A stretch of DNA of 64,000 nt from Fermentibacter sp964564435 (GCA_964564435.1 CAZMAT010000010.1:1-64000), one strand, 5' to 3'; positions 22,799 to 31,483 are shown, counted from the stretch's first letter. Numbers and translations: made by a program. The notes: generated from the sequence alone by a model not told the origin.

Positions 22799-24637
22799 TT
22801 GACGTCGCTCATCCTGGCGGCGCTCTGCGCGCTGCCTGCCGACGGGCCGGGGGCATGGTGGGTATTCTTCTCCGACAGGGGCCCCGGAGTGGACGCCAGG
22901 GTCGAGGACTTCGCCGACTCGCTCGCGCCGGCCTGCCTCTCACGGAGAGTCGCCGCCGGGATCGAGGGGGGAGCCGACGAGCATGACCTCAAGCCCTGGG
23001 AGGGCTATTCCGCGGCCGTCGAGGAGATGCTCGGCCCCGGCAGGATCCGCACCGCATCTAGATTCCTGAACGCCGTCAGCGTGGAGGCCTCCGAATCGGA
23101 GGCCATCGCGCTCGAAACCCTTCCCTTCGTCTCGGGTGTGAGGCCCGTGTCGTCCGCCCGGATCGAGCCCCTGGAGGGCGCAACTCCCGCCAACGACCTC
23201 TCCTCCGGCCAGCTCGCCCAGGTCGGAGTGGACGTGCTCTCGGAGAGGGGGCTGTCGGGCGGCGGCATCACCGTCGGCATCCTCGACACCGGGTTCAACC
23301 TTGCCCACGCCGCCTTCGACGGCACCGACATCGCCGGCTGCTGGGACTTCATCGGCGAGGACCCCGAAGTGGGATGGGAGCCGGGAGACCCGGCGGGGCA
23401 GGCCGCCCACGGCACGGCCGTCCTGTCCGTGCTCGGCGGGTTCCAGGAGGGTGAGTATTCAGGGGCCGCGCCCGGCGCGACCTTCCTGCTGGCCAAGACC
23501 GAGGACACCTCCGGCGAGTACCCCGGCGAGGAGGACTTCTGGATAGAGGGCCTGGAGTGGCTGGACCTCGAGGGTGCCGATCTCGTCAGCTCCTCCCTCG
23601 GCTACATTCAGTGGTACACGTACGAGGACATGGACGGGAACACCGCGCTGACCACCATCGCCGCCGACCTCGCGGCCTCGAGGGGTATGCCCGTGGTGTG
23701 CGCGATAGGCAACTACGGCCCCGGCTATGGTTCCCTCATCGCCCCCTCCGACGGCGACTCCGTTTTCGCGGTGGGCGGCGTGGACGCGAGGGGCGACCCC
23801 GCTCCGTTCACCTCGGAGGGCCCCACATTCGACGGGCGCATCAAGCCCGAGGTCTGCGCGAGGGCCGTGTACGTGATCGTGGCGATGGACTCGGAAACCG
23901 GCTACATGGGCGGTAACGGCACGTCCTTCGCCGCTCCGATGGTCTCCGGGGCCGTTGCCCTCCTGCTGGAAGCCCACCCGGAATGGACCGTCTTCGACGC
24001 CCTCGAAGCGGTGAAGGCCACCGCCCGCGACGCAGCCTACCCCGGCCCGGTGCTTGGCTGGGGCGTCATGGACGCGGTTGCCGCCTGCGCTTACCGCTCC
24101 GTCACCGGCTGTGTCAGGAACAGCTCGACCGGGGACCCGATCCCGGGCTACCCCCTGCTCCTGTCCATCGGCGGGGAGCAGTACGCTCTGGAATCGGGCG
24201 TTTCCGGCTGGTTCGCGTTCTGCCCCGGCACCACCGGCGACTTCACCCTGGAGGGGGCCGGCTACGGATGTCCCCTGCCCGTGAGCGGCACTCTCGGGGA
24301 GGCCGGAGTCGAGGTCACGATCTATGTCGACGCCGGGTCCTCGGTGGCCCCTCCATCGGCGTATCCCGTGCCATCCGACGAGGGAGTCTGGATCGGATTC
24401 GACCTCGCCGGGCAGGCCCCCGTCTCGGTCACCGTCCTGGACGTATGCGGATCGGTGGTGGCCTGCATCGACAGGGGCGTCCTGCCCGCCGGCTCCTACA
24501 GGGCCCCGCTGAACGGCGAGGCGGTCTGGTGGGACGGCTGCTCGGACGACGGCGAACCCGCCGCCAGCGGAACATACCTGGCCCTGCTGGACGCGGGCGG
24601 CCGGGTCACGATCCTGAAGCTCGCCATCCTGAGGTGA
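22799..24637 (+). CDS. Secreted subtilisin-family (S8) serine protease with FlgD-like C-terminal domain
   Basis: This is a 612-residue exported protease. The catalytic triad is Asp163 in GILDTGFN, His204 in AAHGTAV and Ser376 in GTSFAAPM, with oxyanion Asn305 in CAIGNYG. Residues 20-125 look like an inhibitor-type propeptide. After the protease domain comes a short carboxypeptidase-regulatory-like beta domain (about 440-515). The final part is an FlgD-like domain (VTVLDVCGSVVACIDRG, SGTYLALLDAGG). The start is TTG 22799 without a clear ribosome site, so the true start is uncertain. It probably degrades external protein. Confidence 0.9.
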   Translation: MTSLILAALCALPADGPGAWWVFFSDRGPGVDARVEDFADSLAPACLSRRVAAGIEGGADEHDLKPWEGYSAAVEEMLGPGRIRTASRFLNAVSVEASESEAIALETLPFVSGVRPVSSARIEPLEGATPANDLSSGQLAQVGVDVLSERGLSGGGITVGILDTGFNLAHAAFDGTDIAGCWDFIGEDPEVGWEPGDPAGQAAHGTAVLSVLGGFQEGEYSGAAPGATFLLAKTEDTSGEYPGEEDFWIEGLEWLDLEGADLVSSSLGYIQWYTYEDMDGNTALTTIAADLAASRGMPVVCAIGNYGPGYGSLIAPSDGDSVFAVGGVDARGDPAPFTSEGPTFDGRIKPEVCARAVYVIVAMDSETGYMGGNGTSFAAPMVSGAVALLLEAHPEWTVFDALEAVKATARDAAYPGPVLGWGVMDAVAACAYRSVTGCVRNSSTGDPIPGYPLLLSIGGEQYALESGVSGWFAFCPGTTGDFTLEGAGYGCPLPVSGTLGEAGVEVTIYVDAGSSVAPPSAYPVPSDEGVWIGFDLAGQAPVSVTVLDVCGSVVACIDRGVLPAGSYRAPLNGEAVWWDGCSDDGEPAASGTYLALLDAGGRVTILKLAILR

Positions 24638-24707
24638 TCCCTTCCCGGGGGAGCCCGGGATCGCCGGAACGACAAGGACCACGGCCCGCGCGGTCCCGGA
24701 GGTGAGG

Positions 24708-25235
24708 ATGTCCCGGAACTCTGTCATCAGACTGGCTGCATTCGTCGTTTTCCTCGCCGCGCTAAGGCTCGCCGGCCTGATCACATTCGACCTGCCATGG
24801 GGAGACACCGGCTTCCAGGTGACCGGGGCCACCACGCTCCTCTACCTTGCATGGTCGCTCGCAGGGCCCCGCGAAGCCCCGCCGGCCGGCGGAGCGGGCG
24901 GAACGGCCGGCATGGCCAGGTATGCCGTCCTGCTCGTGAGCGCCGTGGACGGGCTCCTTCTCGACCTCACCCCCATCCCCGGCCCCGGCTGGATCCGCTG
25001 GGCGGGCCCCGCCTCCTTCGCCGCGGGCGCGGCCCTCGGCATGGCGCGCAGGGAAGGCTCCTCCAGGGCCGCCGAGGCGCTGAGGCTGTGCGGTCTGGCC
25101 ACAGGATTCGGGAGCATCGCCGGCGTCGTGACGGCCGTGATCGCCCTGGCGGCAGGTGGCCGCGCCGCGGGAGGCACGGCCGCCGCCCCGGACGGCGGCG
25201 ATCCGGCGGAAGGCCCCGGGGGATCCGGCGCATGA
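24708..25235 (+). CDS. Small polytopic membrane protein
   Basis: This is a 175-residue hydrophobic protein with four predicted membrane helices (about residues 8-28, 40-56, 70-90 and 125-150). The tail is Gly/Ala/Pro rich (GGRAAGGTAAAPDGGDPAEG). I do not recognise a family. GGAGGTGAGG precedes ATG 24708. Its stop overlaps the ATG of dtd (ATGA), so it heads the dtd-maf-radical SAM operon. Confidence 0.7.
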   Translation: MSRNSVIRLAAFVVFLAALRLAGLITFDLPWGDTGFQVTGATTLLYLAWSLAGPREAPPAGGAGGTAGMARYAVLLVSAVDGLLLDLTPIPGPGWIRWAGPASFAAGAALGMARREGSSRAAEALRLCGLATGFGSIAGVVTAVIALAAGGRAAGGTAAAPDGGDPAEGPGGSGA

Positions 25236-25693
25236 AGGTTCTTCTCCAGCGGGTACAGCGCGCATCGGTGACCACAGGTGGAAGTACCGCCGGCTCCATC
25301 GACGGGGGGCTGCTCGCCCTGGTGGGGATCGGCCGGAACGACACGGCGGACGACCTGGAGTGGATGGCCTCGAAGCTGGTCAACCTGCGGATCTTCCCCG
25401 ACCCGTCCGGCGCCATGAACCTCTCCCTGCTCGACACCGGGGGCGCGATACTGGCCGTGAGCCAGTTCACCCTCCATGCCGACTGCTCGCGCGGGCGCCG
25501 CCCGAGCTTCATAGGCGCCGGCGACCCCCGCACGGCGTCCGCCCTGTTCGACCTGTTCGTCGAGCGCCTGAGGGCTCTCGGCCCCAGGGTCGAGACGGGC
25601 GTCTTCGGAGCGATGATGGAGGTGTCCCTCGTGAACGACGGCCCTGTGACCCTGATGCTCGACTCGCCCTCGGAGCGGCGCGGGGATGCCTGA
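25232..25693 (+). CDS. dtd: D-aminoacyl-tRNA deacylase
   Basis: This 153-residue enzyme hydrolyses D-aminoacyl-tRNA, protecting translation from D-amino acids. The N-terminus MKVLLQRVQRASVT, the catalytic SQFTLHAD segment and the C-terminal NDGPVTLMLDS (Gly-Pro substrate gate) are all present. The length is as in the family. It overlaps the genes on both sides, by 4 bases upstream and 8 bases with maf. Confidence 0.96.
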   Translation: MKVLLQRVQRASVTTGGSTAGSIDGGLLALVGIGRNDTADDLEWMASKLVNLRIFPDPSGAMNLSLLDTGGAILAVSQFTLHADCSRGRRPSFIGAGDPRTASALFDLFVERLRALGPRVETGVFGAMMEVSLVNDGPVTLMLDSPSERRGDA

Positions 25694-26279
25694 CCGGAGC
25701 TTCTGGTACGGGTTCGAGGACCCGCTGGTGCTCGCCAGCAGGTCGCCCAGGCGGAGCCAGATCCTTTCTCTCGCGGGCATCCCGTTCGAGGTCGCTCCCT
25801 CCGGCTTCGAGGAGGACAACGATTCCGGCGAGCCCGCCGAACTCGTCCTGCGGCATTCCCTGTCGAAGGCCTCGTACGTGGCGGAGCGGCTGCCGGGAAG
25901 GATCGTGCTGGGCGCCGACACCATCGTCTACACTGGCGGGCGGGTGCTGGGGAAGCCTGCGGACAGGGCCGGGGCGCGCTCGATGCTCGGAACCCTGTCG
26001 GGAGGGTGGCACGAGGTGTACGGCGGGGTGGCCCTGCTGGGCGGGGCTTCGCCGGTCTCCTTCCACGAGGTGTCGAGGGTGCGGTTCAGGAGCCTTTCCG
26101 GAGCCGAGATCGAGGCCTATCTCGACACCGGCGAGCCCTTCGACAAGGCCGGGGCCTACGGCATACAGGGATACGGCAGCGTACTCGTCGACAGGATCGA
26201 GGGCTGCTTCTTCAACGTCATGGGCCTGCCGCTGGCACGCACCGTGGAGGCGCTGAGGGCGCTCGGGGCGGGCCGGTGA
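25686..26279 (+). CDS. maf: Maf-like nucleoside triphosphate pyrophosphatase
   Basis: This is a 197-residue Maf/YhdE/YceF family protein that hydrolyses dTTP, UTP or modified nucleotides to the monophosphate. The N-terminal LVLASRSPRRSQIL motif, the GADTIV strand with its catalytic Asp, and GYGSVLVDRIEGCFFNVMGLP near the end are diagnostic. The subfamily (dTTP/UTP versus m7GTP) is not certain. It overlaps dtd and is overlapped by the radical SAM gene. Confidence 0.95.
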   Translation: MPDRSFWYGFEDPLVLASRSPRRSQILSLAGIPFEVAPSGFEEDNDSGEPAELVLRHSLSKASYVAERLPGRIVLGADTIVYTGGRVLGKPADRAGARSMLGTLSGGWHEVYGGVALLGGASPVSFHEVSRVRFRSLSGAEIEAYLDTGEPFDKAGAYGIQGYGSVLVDRIEGCFFNVMGLPLARTVEALRALGAGR

Positions 26280-27190
26280 GGCGGGCCGTCTACACTTTCG
26301 CAGGGGTGCTGCGGCAGAGGGGGCCGCTGTGGCCCGCCGGGCTCGCGCTCCGGGCCGCCCGTTGCATGCTCGGGGGCATCCCCAGGGGGCTGGTCGTGGA
26401 ACCCTGCGAGGCATGCACGGGAGGATGCCGGGGGTGCGTCACGCCGCCTCGTCCGGCGATTCTCGAGCCGAAGACCCTCGAAGCCTGGATCGCAGCCAGG
26501 AAGGCCCCTCCCGCCACCATCCACTTCGCCGGCAGGCATTCCGATCCGCTGGCCTCGCCGCTTCTCGCCGAACTGGTCGCGGTCGCCCGGGCGCACGCCT
26601 CGATGGTCTCGGTGAGCACCATCGGTCTCGACATGGACGGCGCGACCGCACGGCTCCCGGTGGACCGCTGGATCGTCTCCCTGCCCGCGGCCACCAGGGA
26701 GACCTGGAGGGCGGTGAAGGGAACCGACCGCTTCGAGGAGGCGGTCGAGGCAGTGCGGGTGATCTCCGGGTCGCGCTCCGGGGTCGTGATCGAGGTGGTT
26801 CTGACCAAGTGGGCAGGCTCGGCCGGGGACGGGCCGGCCTTCGCTGAGCTCGCCGCGCGCGAGGGCTGGCGGAACACGACCATCGTACACACGCTGCACG
26901 ATCCTTCGGGCAGCGCATACTCCGATCCGGCAGTGCTCGCCCTCGGAGAACCGGACTGCCCCTACAGGCTCGACACCTCCGGGATGGTGGTGCTCACCCG
27001 CCCCCGAGCTGGATGCCCCCAGGCGGGCTATCTCTGCATCGACGCCCGGGGGACTCTCAGGCCCTGCCCGTTCTCGGGCGCCGACGTACCACTGATCGCC
27101 GAGCCTTCCCGCGGAGCATGGCGCGAGGCCCGGGGCTGGAGGGCGGCGAAATCCTCACGCAGCTTCCCGAACTGCAGGATCTGCCCCTGA
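26276..27190 (+). CDS. Radical SAM family protein
   Basis: This protein has 304 residues. The motif CEACTGGCRGC, containing CxxxCxxC, is the radical SAM [4Fe-4S] site at about residues 42-53. Several later segments look like barrel strands (TIHFAGRHSDPLAS, MVSVSTIGLDMDG). The C-terminal third has additional Cys residues (DCPY, GCPQAGYLC, RPCPF, NCRICP), which suggests a SPASM-like auxiliary cluster. Such proteins often modify peptides or tRNA, but no substrate is evident. GTG 26276 overlaps the maf stop. The frame is open upstream within maf, but that part is not homologous. Confidence 0.82.
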   Translation: MRRAVYTFAGVLRQRGPLWPAGLALRAARCMLGGIPRGLVVEPCEACTGGCRGCVTPPRPAILEPKTLEAWIAARKAPPATIHFAGRHSDPLASPLLAELVAVARAHASMVSVSTIGLDMDGATARLPVDRWIVSLPAATRETWRAVKGTDRFEEAVEAVRVISGSRSGVVIEVVLTKWAGSAGDGPAFAELAAREGWRNTTIVHTLHDPSGSAYSDPAVLALGEPDCPYRLDTSGMVVLTRPRAGCPQAGYLCIDARGTLRPCPFSGADVPLIAEPSRGAWREARGWRAAKSSRSFPNCRICP

Positions 27191-27210
27191 CCGGAGCCCC
27201 CCGGTTTTCG

Positions 27211-27239
27211 TTGACAAGGCCGATGTGCAGGCCTATTCT
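27211..27239 (+). promoter_or_regulatory. Promoter for tRNA-Ser(GGA)
   Basis: A perfect TTGACA at 27211..27216 and TATTCT at 27234..27239, 17 bases apart, lie about 22 bases before the tRNA. The match and position support a strong housekeeping promoter. Confidence 0.7.
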
Positions 27240-27260
27240 ATCTGCCGCCGTAACGCCTGC

Positions 27261-27353
27261 GGAGAGATGTCCGAGCTGGTCTATGGAGCACGATTGGAAA
27301 TCGTGTAGGGTGTGTAAACGCCCTCGAGGGTTCGAATCCCTCTCTCTCCGCCA
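27261..27353 (+). tRNA. tRNA-Ser(GGA)
   Basis: This is a 93-base class II tRNA with encoded CCA. The acceptor GGAGAGA pairs with TCTCTCC. The anticodon loop TTGGAAA gives GGA, reading UCC and UCU. The long variable arm (TAGGGTGTGTAAACGCCCT) is typical of serine. The T-arm is GAGGGTTCGAATCCCTC. Confidence 0.97.
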
Positions 27354-27430
27354 CTTTTCCGCGGGCGGCACCCGGCGGCGGCCCGCCTTCTGCGTTGTCG
27401 AGCGTACCGTCCATCCCGGGAGGTTATCCT

Positions 27431-29707
27431 GTGGCTGACGCCTTCACGAGCGACACCTACAACGCACTCTGCCGGGAGGCCGAGGACTATCTCGGCAGAG
27501 GGCTCACGGAGCAGGCCAGGGAGCTGCTGCTAAAGGCCGTATCCCTGATCGGCACGAGAGCCAGGGCCCGCAGCCTGCTGGCCGACGCCTGCATGGCTCT
27601 GGGGCTCTGGTCCGAGGCGCGCGAGCAGCTCGAGCAGCTCATCACGCTCGAACTGGGCAGCGTCCAGCACCACTACCGCCTGGGGCAGGTCCTGGAGGAG
27701 CTGAAGGAGAACGAGAACGCCCTCGACAACTACCGGGTCGTCCTCGATCTCGAGCGCGACCACCGCGGGGCTTCCGTAGCCGTCACCAGGATCACGGGTC
27801 ATGCCGATCCCGCCGCGCAGGGCCAGCCCGGCACCGCGCAGGCCCCGGCAGAGACCCCTGCCGCCCAGGCTCCCGCCAGGCCGTCCCCCCCGGGCAGCTT
27901 CCAGGTGTTCCCCGACCAGGCGGGCGCCGAAGACGAGTTCGCCACCGCGGGCGACGTCGAGAACCTCCTGAGGGACATAGGCGTGGTGGAGTCCCAGGAC
28001 CCCCTGTCGGGCGTGTCCGAACTCCTGTCGAGCGTGGGGATCAGCCTCGATCCGCCCGCTCCCGAAGAGAAGCCGCAGGTGGAGGTCCAGGACGTGGGCA
28101 GCTTCATCGGGAGCGCCCCGCCCGCGTCAGCATCGGATGAAGGTGCGTTCTCGCTGGAATCCGTCTTCGGCCCTTCGACGGAACCCCCGGCACAAGCCGT
28201 GCCGCCGGCCGCGGAGGCCGCTCCCCGGCCCGCCCCGGCCCCCGAGCAGGCCCCCACTCCCGAACCATTCGATTTCACCAGCATTTTCCGGACCGCCGAG
28301 GTCCCGGCCTCTCCCGGCCCCGTGCAGGCCGCCGCGGAGACCCCGACGGATCCTCTCCTGCAGTCGATATTCGGCACCGGCCCACTGTCCCCGCAGATGT
28401 CCGCGCAAACGACGATGCCGGCAGCGGCACCGGAACCGGAACCGGAACCCGGATCTGCCCCCGAGCCGGCACCCGTCGCCGAACCGGCCGGCGCAGCCGG
28501 GCCTGCGGCAATCCCCGAACCCGCGGCAGTCACCGAACCCGCGGCAGTCACCGAACCCGCGGCCATGCCCGGACCGGCTCCCGTGCCCGAATCCATGGCA
28601 GTTGCGGAACCCGCCGCCGTCATGGAACCCGATGCTCCAGCCGCCGCGCCGGACATGCCTGCGCCGGAGATCCCAGCCGTTCTTCCCGAAGCCGGGATGG
28701 CGGCAGCTGCGGACGACACCCTTCCGGTCCTCGAATCGATCTTCTCGTTCTCGACCGGCGAAGCCCCGCCTTCCGCAGCCCCTGCCGCGGCAGCCGGGGA
28801 GGCGCCCGAGGTGGAGGAGATGCCGCCTGCTGCAGCCGGACCAGCCGCAGCAGAACCGGTTCCCGCAGAACCCGCCGCATCGGAGGCACCTCCGGCGGCA
28901 GCCGGGCCCGTGGCCTCCGCCGAACAGGCAGTCCCGGCAACCTCCCTGCCGCAGCAGGCGTTCGAGCCCGTGCAGGCCGGCGACGTCTCGCTCGAAGTGG
29001 TCTTCGGCGAAACCGGTGCAGGCGGAGCGGAGCCGGCTCCCGTGCCGTCTCCCGAACCGCCTCCAGAACCGGCCCCCGAACCTGTACCAGAACCGGCACT
29101 CGAGCCGGCCCAGGAGCCGGTTCCCGAACCCGTTCCCGCTCCGGCGGATGCGGTGGCAGAGGAGCCCTCGATCGAAGCCACGGCCGAGACCGCCCCCGGC
29201 CTCGTTCCCGCCCTGTTCGAGATCCATGCCGCCGGCCCCGACGAGCTGACCCGCGTAGACCTCATCGAGGGCAGCCTGGAAGTGAAGCTGGCGTACATCA
29301 CGGGGATGGACTCCTCCATATCCGTGATCGCCGATGGCGGGAGGAGGCTCCTCACCGGCACCGGCACCATCGTGCTGGGCCAGGCCCAGCGCACGCCGGT
29401 GATCCTCGACATCGCCCCGGGAGACCTCGTCAGGAGCGACAGGCTGGTCCTCCACGACGCCGGGATGGTGTTCTCGGATGCGCCCTCCGGCATCCTGCCA
29501 TCCATGGTCAGGGTCGGAGGGGAGGGGGGATGGGCCCTCGCCTTCACAGGCGGCAGGTCGGCCGTTCTGGAGCCCGGGGACCGGGGCCTCTCGGTGCGCG
29601 CGGCATGCATCGTGCAGATGCAGCAGGGGATCACCGCCGAGGCCGATCCCGACAGCCACGGCTTCGTCAGGCTCTCGGGCGGCGGAACCGTCCTGGTCTC
29701 GACATGA
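27431..29707 (+). CDS. TPR protein with long Pro/Ala-rich disordered region and beta-rich C-terminal domain
   Basis: This is a 758-residue protein. Residues 1-115 hold three tetratricopeptide-like helix pairs (AEDYLGRGLTEQARELLLKA, ACMALGLWSEAREQLEQL, YRLGQVLEELKENENALDNY). Residues 120-595 are an Ala/Pro/Glu-rich linker with EP and PAAVTEPAAVTE repeats. This linker carries a recurring short motif of the form LESIFG (see findings). Residues 600-758 form a beta-rich domain (LTRVDLIEGSLEVKLAYI ... IAPGDLVRSDRLVLHDAGM) that faintly resembles AIM24-like domains. GTG 27431 follows GGGAGGT. No signal peptide is seen, so it is cytosolic, possibly a scaffold. Confidence 0.78.
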   Translation: MADAFTSDTYNALCREAEDYLGRGLTEQARELLLKAVSLIGTRARARSLLADACMALGLWSEAREQLEQLITLELGSVQHHYRLGQVLEELKENENALDNYRVVLDLERDHRGASVAVTRITGHADPAAQGQPGTAQAPAETPAAQAPARPSPPGSFQVFPDQAGAEDEFATAGDVENLLRDIGVVESQDPLSGVSELLSSVGISLDPPAPEEKPQVEVQDVGSFIGSAPPASASDEGAFSLESVFGPSTEPPAQAVPPAAEAAPRPAPAPEQAPTPEPFDFTSIFRTAEVPASPGPVQAAAETPTDPLLQSIFGTGPLSPQMSAQTTMPAAAPEPEPEPGSAPEPAPVAEPAGAAGPAAIPEPAAVTEPAAVTEPAAMPGPAPVPESMAVAEPAAVMEPDAPAAAPDMPAPEIPAVLPEAGMAAAADDTLPVLESIFSFSTGEAPPSAAPAAAAGEAPEVEEMPPAAAGPAAAEPVPAEPAASEAPPAAAGPVASAEQAVPATSLPQQAFEPVQAGDVSLEVVFGETGAGGAEPAPVPSPEPPPEPAPEPVPEPALEPAQEPVPEPVPAPADAVAEEPSIEATAETAPGLVPALFEIHAAGPDELTRVDLIEGSLEVKLAYITGMDSSISVIADGGRRLLTGTGTIVLGQAQRTPVILDIAPGDLVRSDRLVLHDAGMVFSDAPSGILPSMVRVGGEGGWALAFTGGRSAVLEPGDRGLSVRAACIVQMQQGITAEADPDSHGFVRLSGGGTVLVST

Positions 29708-29756
29708 CACTTGCATCGGGGCCCGTGATTTCGCAGAATTGCTGCTCACGTCTGGC

Positions 29757-29832
29757 GGGGATGTAGCTCAGTTGGTAGAGCGCTGCTTTCGCAAGGCAGA
29801 GGCCGGCGGTTCGAATCCGCTCATCTCCACCA
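29757..29832 (+). tRNA. tRNA-Ala(CGC)
   Basis: This is a 76-base tRNA with encoded CCA. The acceptor GGGGATG pairs with CATCTCC. The anticodon loop TTCGCAA gives CGC, reading GCG, a frequent codon in this GC-rich genome. The T-arm is GGCGGTTCGAATCCGC. The next gene starts 14 bases after the tRNA end. Confidence 0.96.
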
Positions 29833-29845
29833 GATCTCCACTGAC

Positions 29846-31231
29846 ATGACGCAGACTCAGAGGGTGCTGGAAACCGCCTGGCTCGCCGTCAACGGGCGCG
29901 TCAGGAGCGAATCCCTGTCGGCATGCGACGGCTTCAGGGGCGAGTACCCCTTCGCCTCCGTGATCACCGTCGCAGAGGGCACGGCCGGCGACGCCCGCTC
30001 GGCCGGGATAGCCGTCTCGGTGATCAGGGACGTCTTCGCCGAGGGCGTGGCCTTCCGGGTCGGCGAGGCACTCGTGGAGGCATTCCACGAGGCGGGCGAG
30101 AGGATCAGGTCCGAGGAGCTGCGCGGATGCTCCGTGACATCGGCCGCCTTCATCGGCCGGGAGGTCTGGATCGCGCATGCCGGGGCCTCGAGGGCCTTCC
30201 TGGCCGAGGCCGCCACAGCCTCCGCCCTCACCGACGAGCAAACGCTGGCGAGCGAGATGAAGCTGGACCCCAGGGATGCCGGCTACAGGCTGCGTTCGAG
30301 GGACCTGACGCGCTTCCTCGGGCAGCAGGACCTGAAGCCCCAGACCCTCCGCCTCGAACTCACGCCGTCGCAGAGGATCGTGCTCCTGACGCCGGGGATC
30401 TGGCACCACGCCGCCCCCGCGAGGATAGCCGCATGTGCGGCGGGCAGGACCGATCCGTGCCAGGCGGCCGAAGCGATCGTCAGGGAGTCCAGGGTGCGCT
30501 TCAGGAGGTCCGGGGGGGCGGCGGCGGTCGCCGGGGAGCCGGCAGGGAGGATCGCCGGGCGGAAGCGCCGGTGGTTCGCCGTGCCGGCTATCATCCTGCT
30601 GTGCGCGGCAGCCTTCTTCGTCATCAGGGGAGCCTCCTGCCGGGGCGGACCGGAGAGCGGCACCACGGCCGGCCCGGGCGTGTCCGACTCAGCGGCCGTG
30701 CCGTGGGTGATGCCCATCCAGGCTCTCCCGGAGGAGGAGAAGCCCGCCGAGGGCCCCGCCCTGCCCGTGAGGGGCGTGGTCTTCGGCGAGATCGCCGGGC
30801 TTCCCGGGCCCGACACCCTCGACGCATTCGTGACTCCCCCGCCCGACTCGGTCTACGAGAACATCCCGCGGGGGGTCTACTACGTGGCGGGCGACAGCCT
30901 GATGGCCCCGTTCGCCAGGGAGACGGCCGCCAGGCTGGGGCTGGGCGATCCCGTGGGGCTCGACAGGATCCTGGTCATCCGCGAGTACGACGTGCCGTCC
31001 TTCAAGGCATGGCTCCCGGGAGTCGATGCCGGCGACGCATCCCGCACCGCGGTCGTGGTCGAGACCCAGTCGAGCGTGGCGGGCGGCGCGCCCTGGATCC
31101 GCAACTACGCCGTCTACGCCAACGGCAACCGCTCGAGGCAGGGCGAACCGAGCGTCTACACGGGCCTGGGCCTCGAAGGGATGACCGCCGGGCTCGACCC
31201 CGGCTGCTACAGCATCCTGATCGCCCCCTGA
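29846..31231 (+). CDS. Membrane protein with degenerate PP2C-like phosphatase domain
   Basis: This protein has 461 residues. Residues 1-215 resemble a PPM/PP2C phosphatase: GCSVTSAAFIGREVWIAHAGASRAFLAE matches the 'tt.....l..a.vGDSRayl' strand pair and SQRIVLLTPGIWHH matches the 'd.ll.cSDGlw' motif. The metal-binding Asp residues of active PP2C (DG..H, GD, SDG, DN) are absent, so it is probably a pseudophosphatase. A membrane helix (WFAVPAIILLCAAAFFVI) is at about 234-252, followed by a 200-residue external domain. It starts 14 bases after tRNA-Ala with no ribosome site. A signalling or sensing role is inferred. Confidence 0.62.
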   Translation: MTQTQRVLETAWLAVNGRVRSESLSACDGFRGEYPFASVITVAEGTAGDARSAGIAVSVIRDVFAEGVAFRVGEALVEAFHEAGERIRSEELRGCSVTSAAFIGREVWIAHAGASRAFLAEAATASALTDEQTLASEMKLDPRDAGYRLRSRDLTRFLGQQDLKPQTLRLELTPSQRIVLLTPGIWHHAAPARIAACAAGRTDPCQAAEAIVRESRVRFRRSGGAAAVAGEPAGRIAGRKRRWFAVPAIILLCAAAFFVIRGASCRGGPESGTTAGPGVSDSAAVPWVMPIQALPEEEKPAEGPALPVRGVVFGEIAGLPGPDTLDAFVTPPPDSVYENIPRGVYYVAGDSLMAPFARETAARLGLGDPVGLDRILVIREYDVPSFKAWLPGVDAGDASRTAVVVETQSSVAGGAPWIRNYAVYANGNRSRQGEPSVYTGLGLEGMTAGLDPGCYSILIAP

Positions 31232-31281
31232 AGAGCCCGGAATCCCTCCGCAACCGCAGCGCGCCATCCCGCCCGGGTCGC

Positions 31282-31309
31282 TGGACGGGTAGGGGTGCGT
31301 CCTTATAAT
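31282..31309 (+). promoter_or_regulatory. Promoter for SRP RNA and the dnaX operon
   Basis: A consensus TATAAT at 31304..31309 is preceded by TGGACG (31282..31287) with a 16-base spacer. The predicted start falls at about 31316, exactly where the SRP RNA helix begins. Confidence 0.75.
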
Positions 31310-31315
31310 TGAAGC

Positions 31316-31457
31316 GGCCGGCCACGCCGTGCGGGCCTCCGGAGGACCGCGCGACGGCAGCCCGTGAACCCCGTCAGGACCGGAAGGTAGCAGCGGTAAT
31401 CGGATACTGCCGGGCGACGCGCAACCCGCCGTGACGGTGCGGCAGGCGTTGCCGGCC
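31316..31457 (+). ncRNA. ffs: Signal recognition particle RNA (small bacterial type)
   Basis: The conserved SRP domain IV core is present: GTCAGGACCGGAAGGTAGCAGC, read here as the GTCAGGACCGG and AAGGTAGCAGC halves of the apical loop region. The ends GGCCGGCC (31316..31323) and GCCGGCC (31451..31457) pair to close a long hairpin. The RNA binds Ffh to target nascent membrane proteins. The position directly upstream of dnaX is conserved in many bacteria. At about 142 bases it is longer than E. coli 4.5S RNA. Confidence 0.93.
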
Positions 31458-31483
31458 ACCGACCCATCGCACCCGGGAGGGCC

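Noticed and set aside
27799..29749. Long minus-strand Ser/Gly/Ala frames opposite the TPR protein
   Set aside because: These are complementary reads of Ala/Pro-rich codons. The + strand has a ribosome site, TPR helices and a structured C-terminus.
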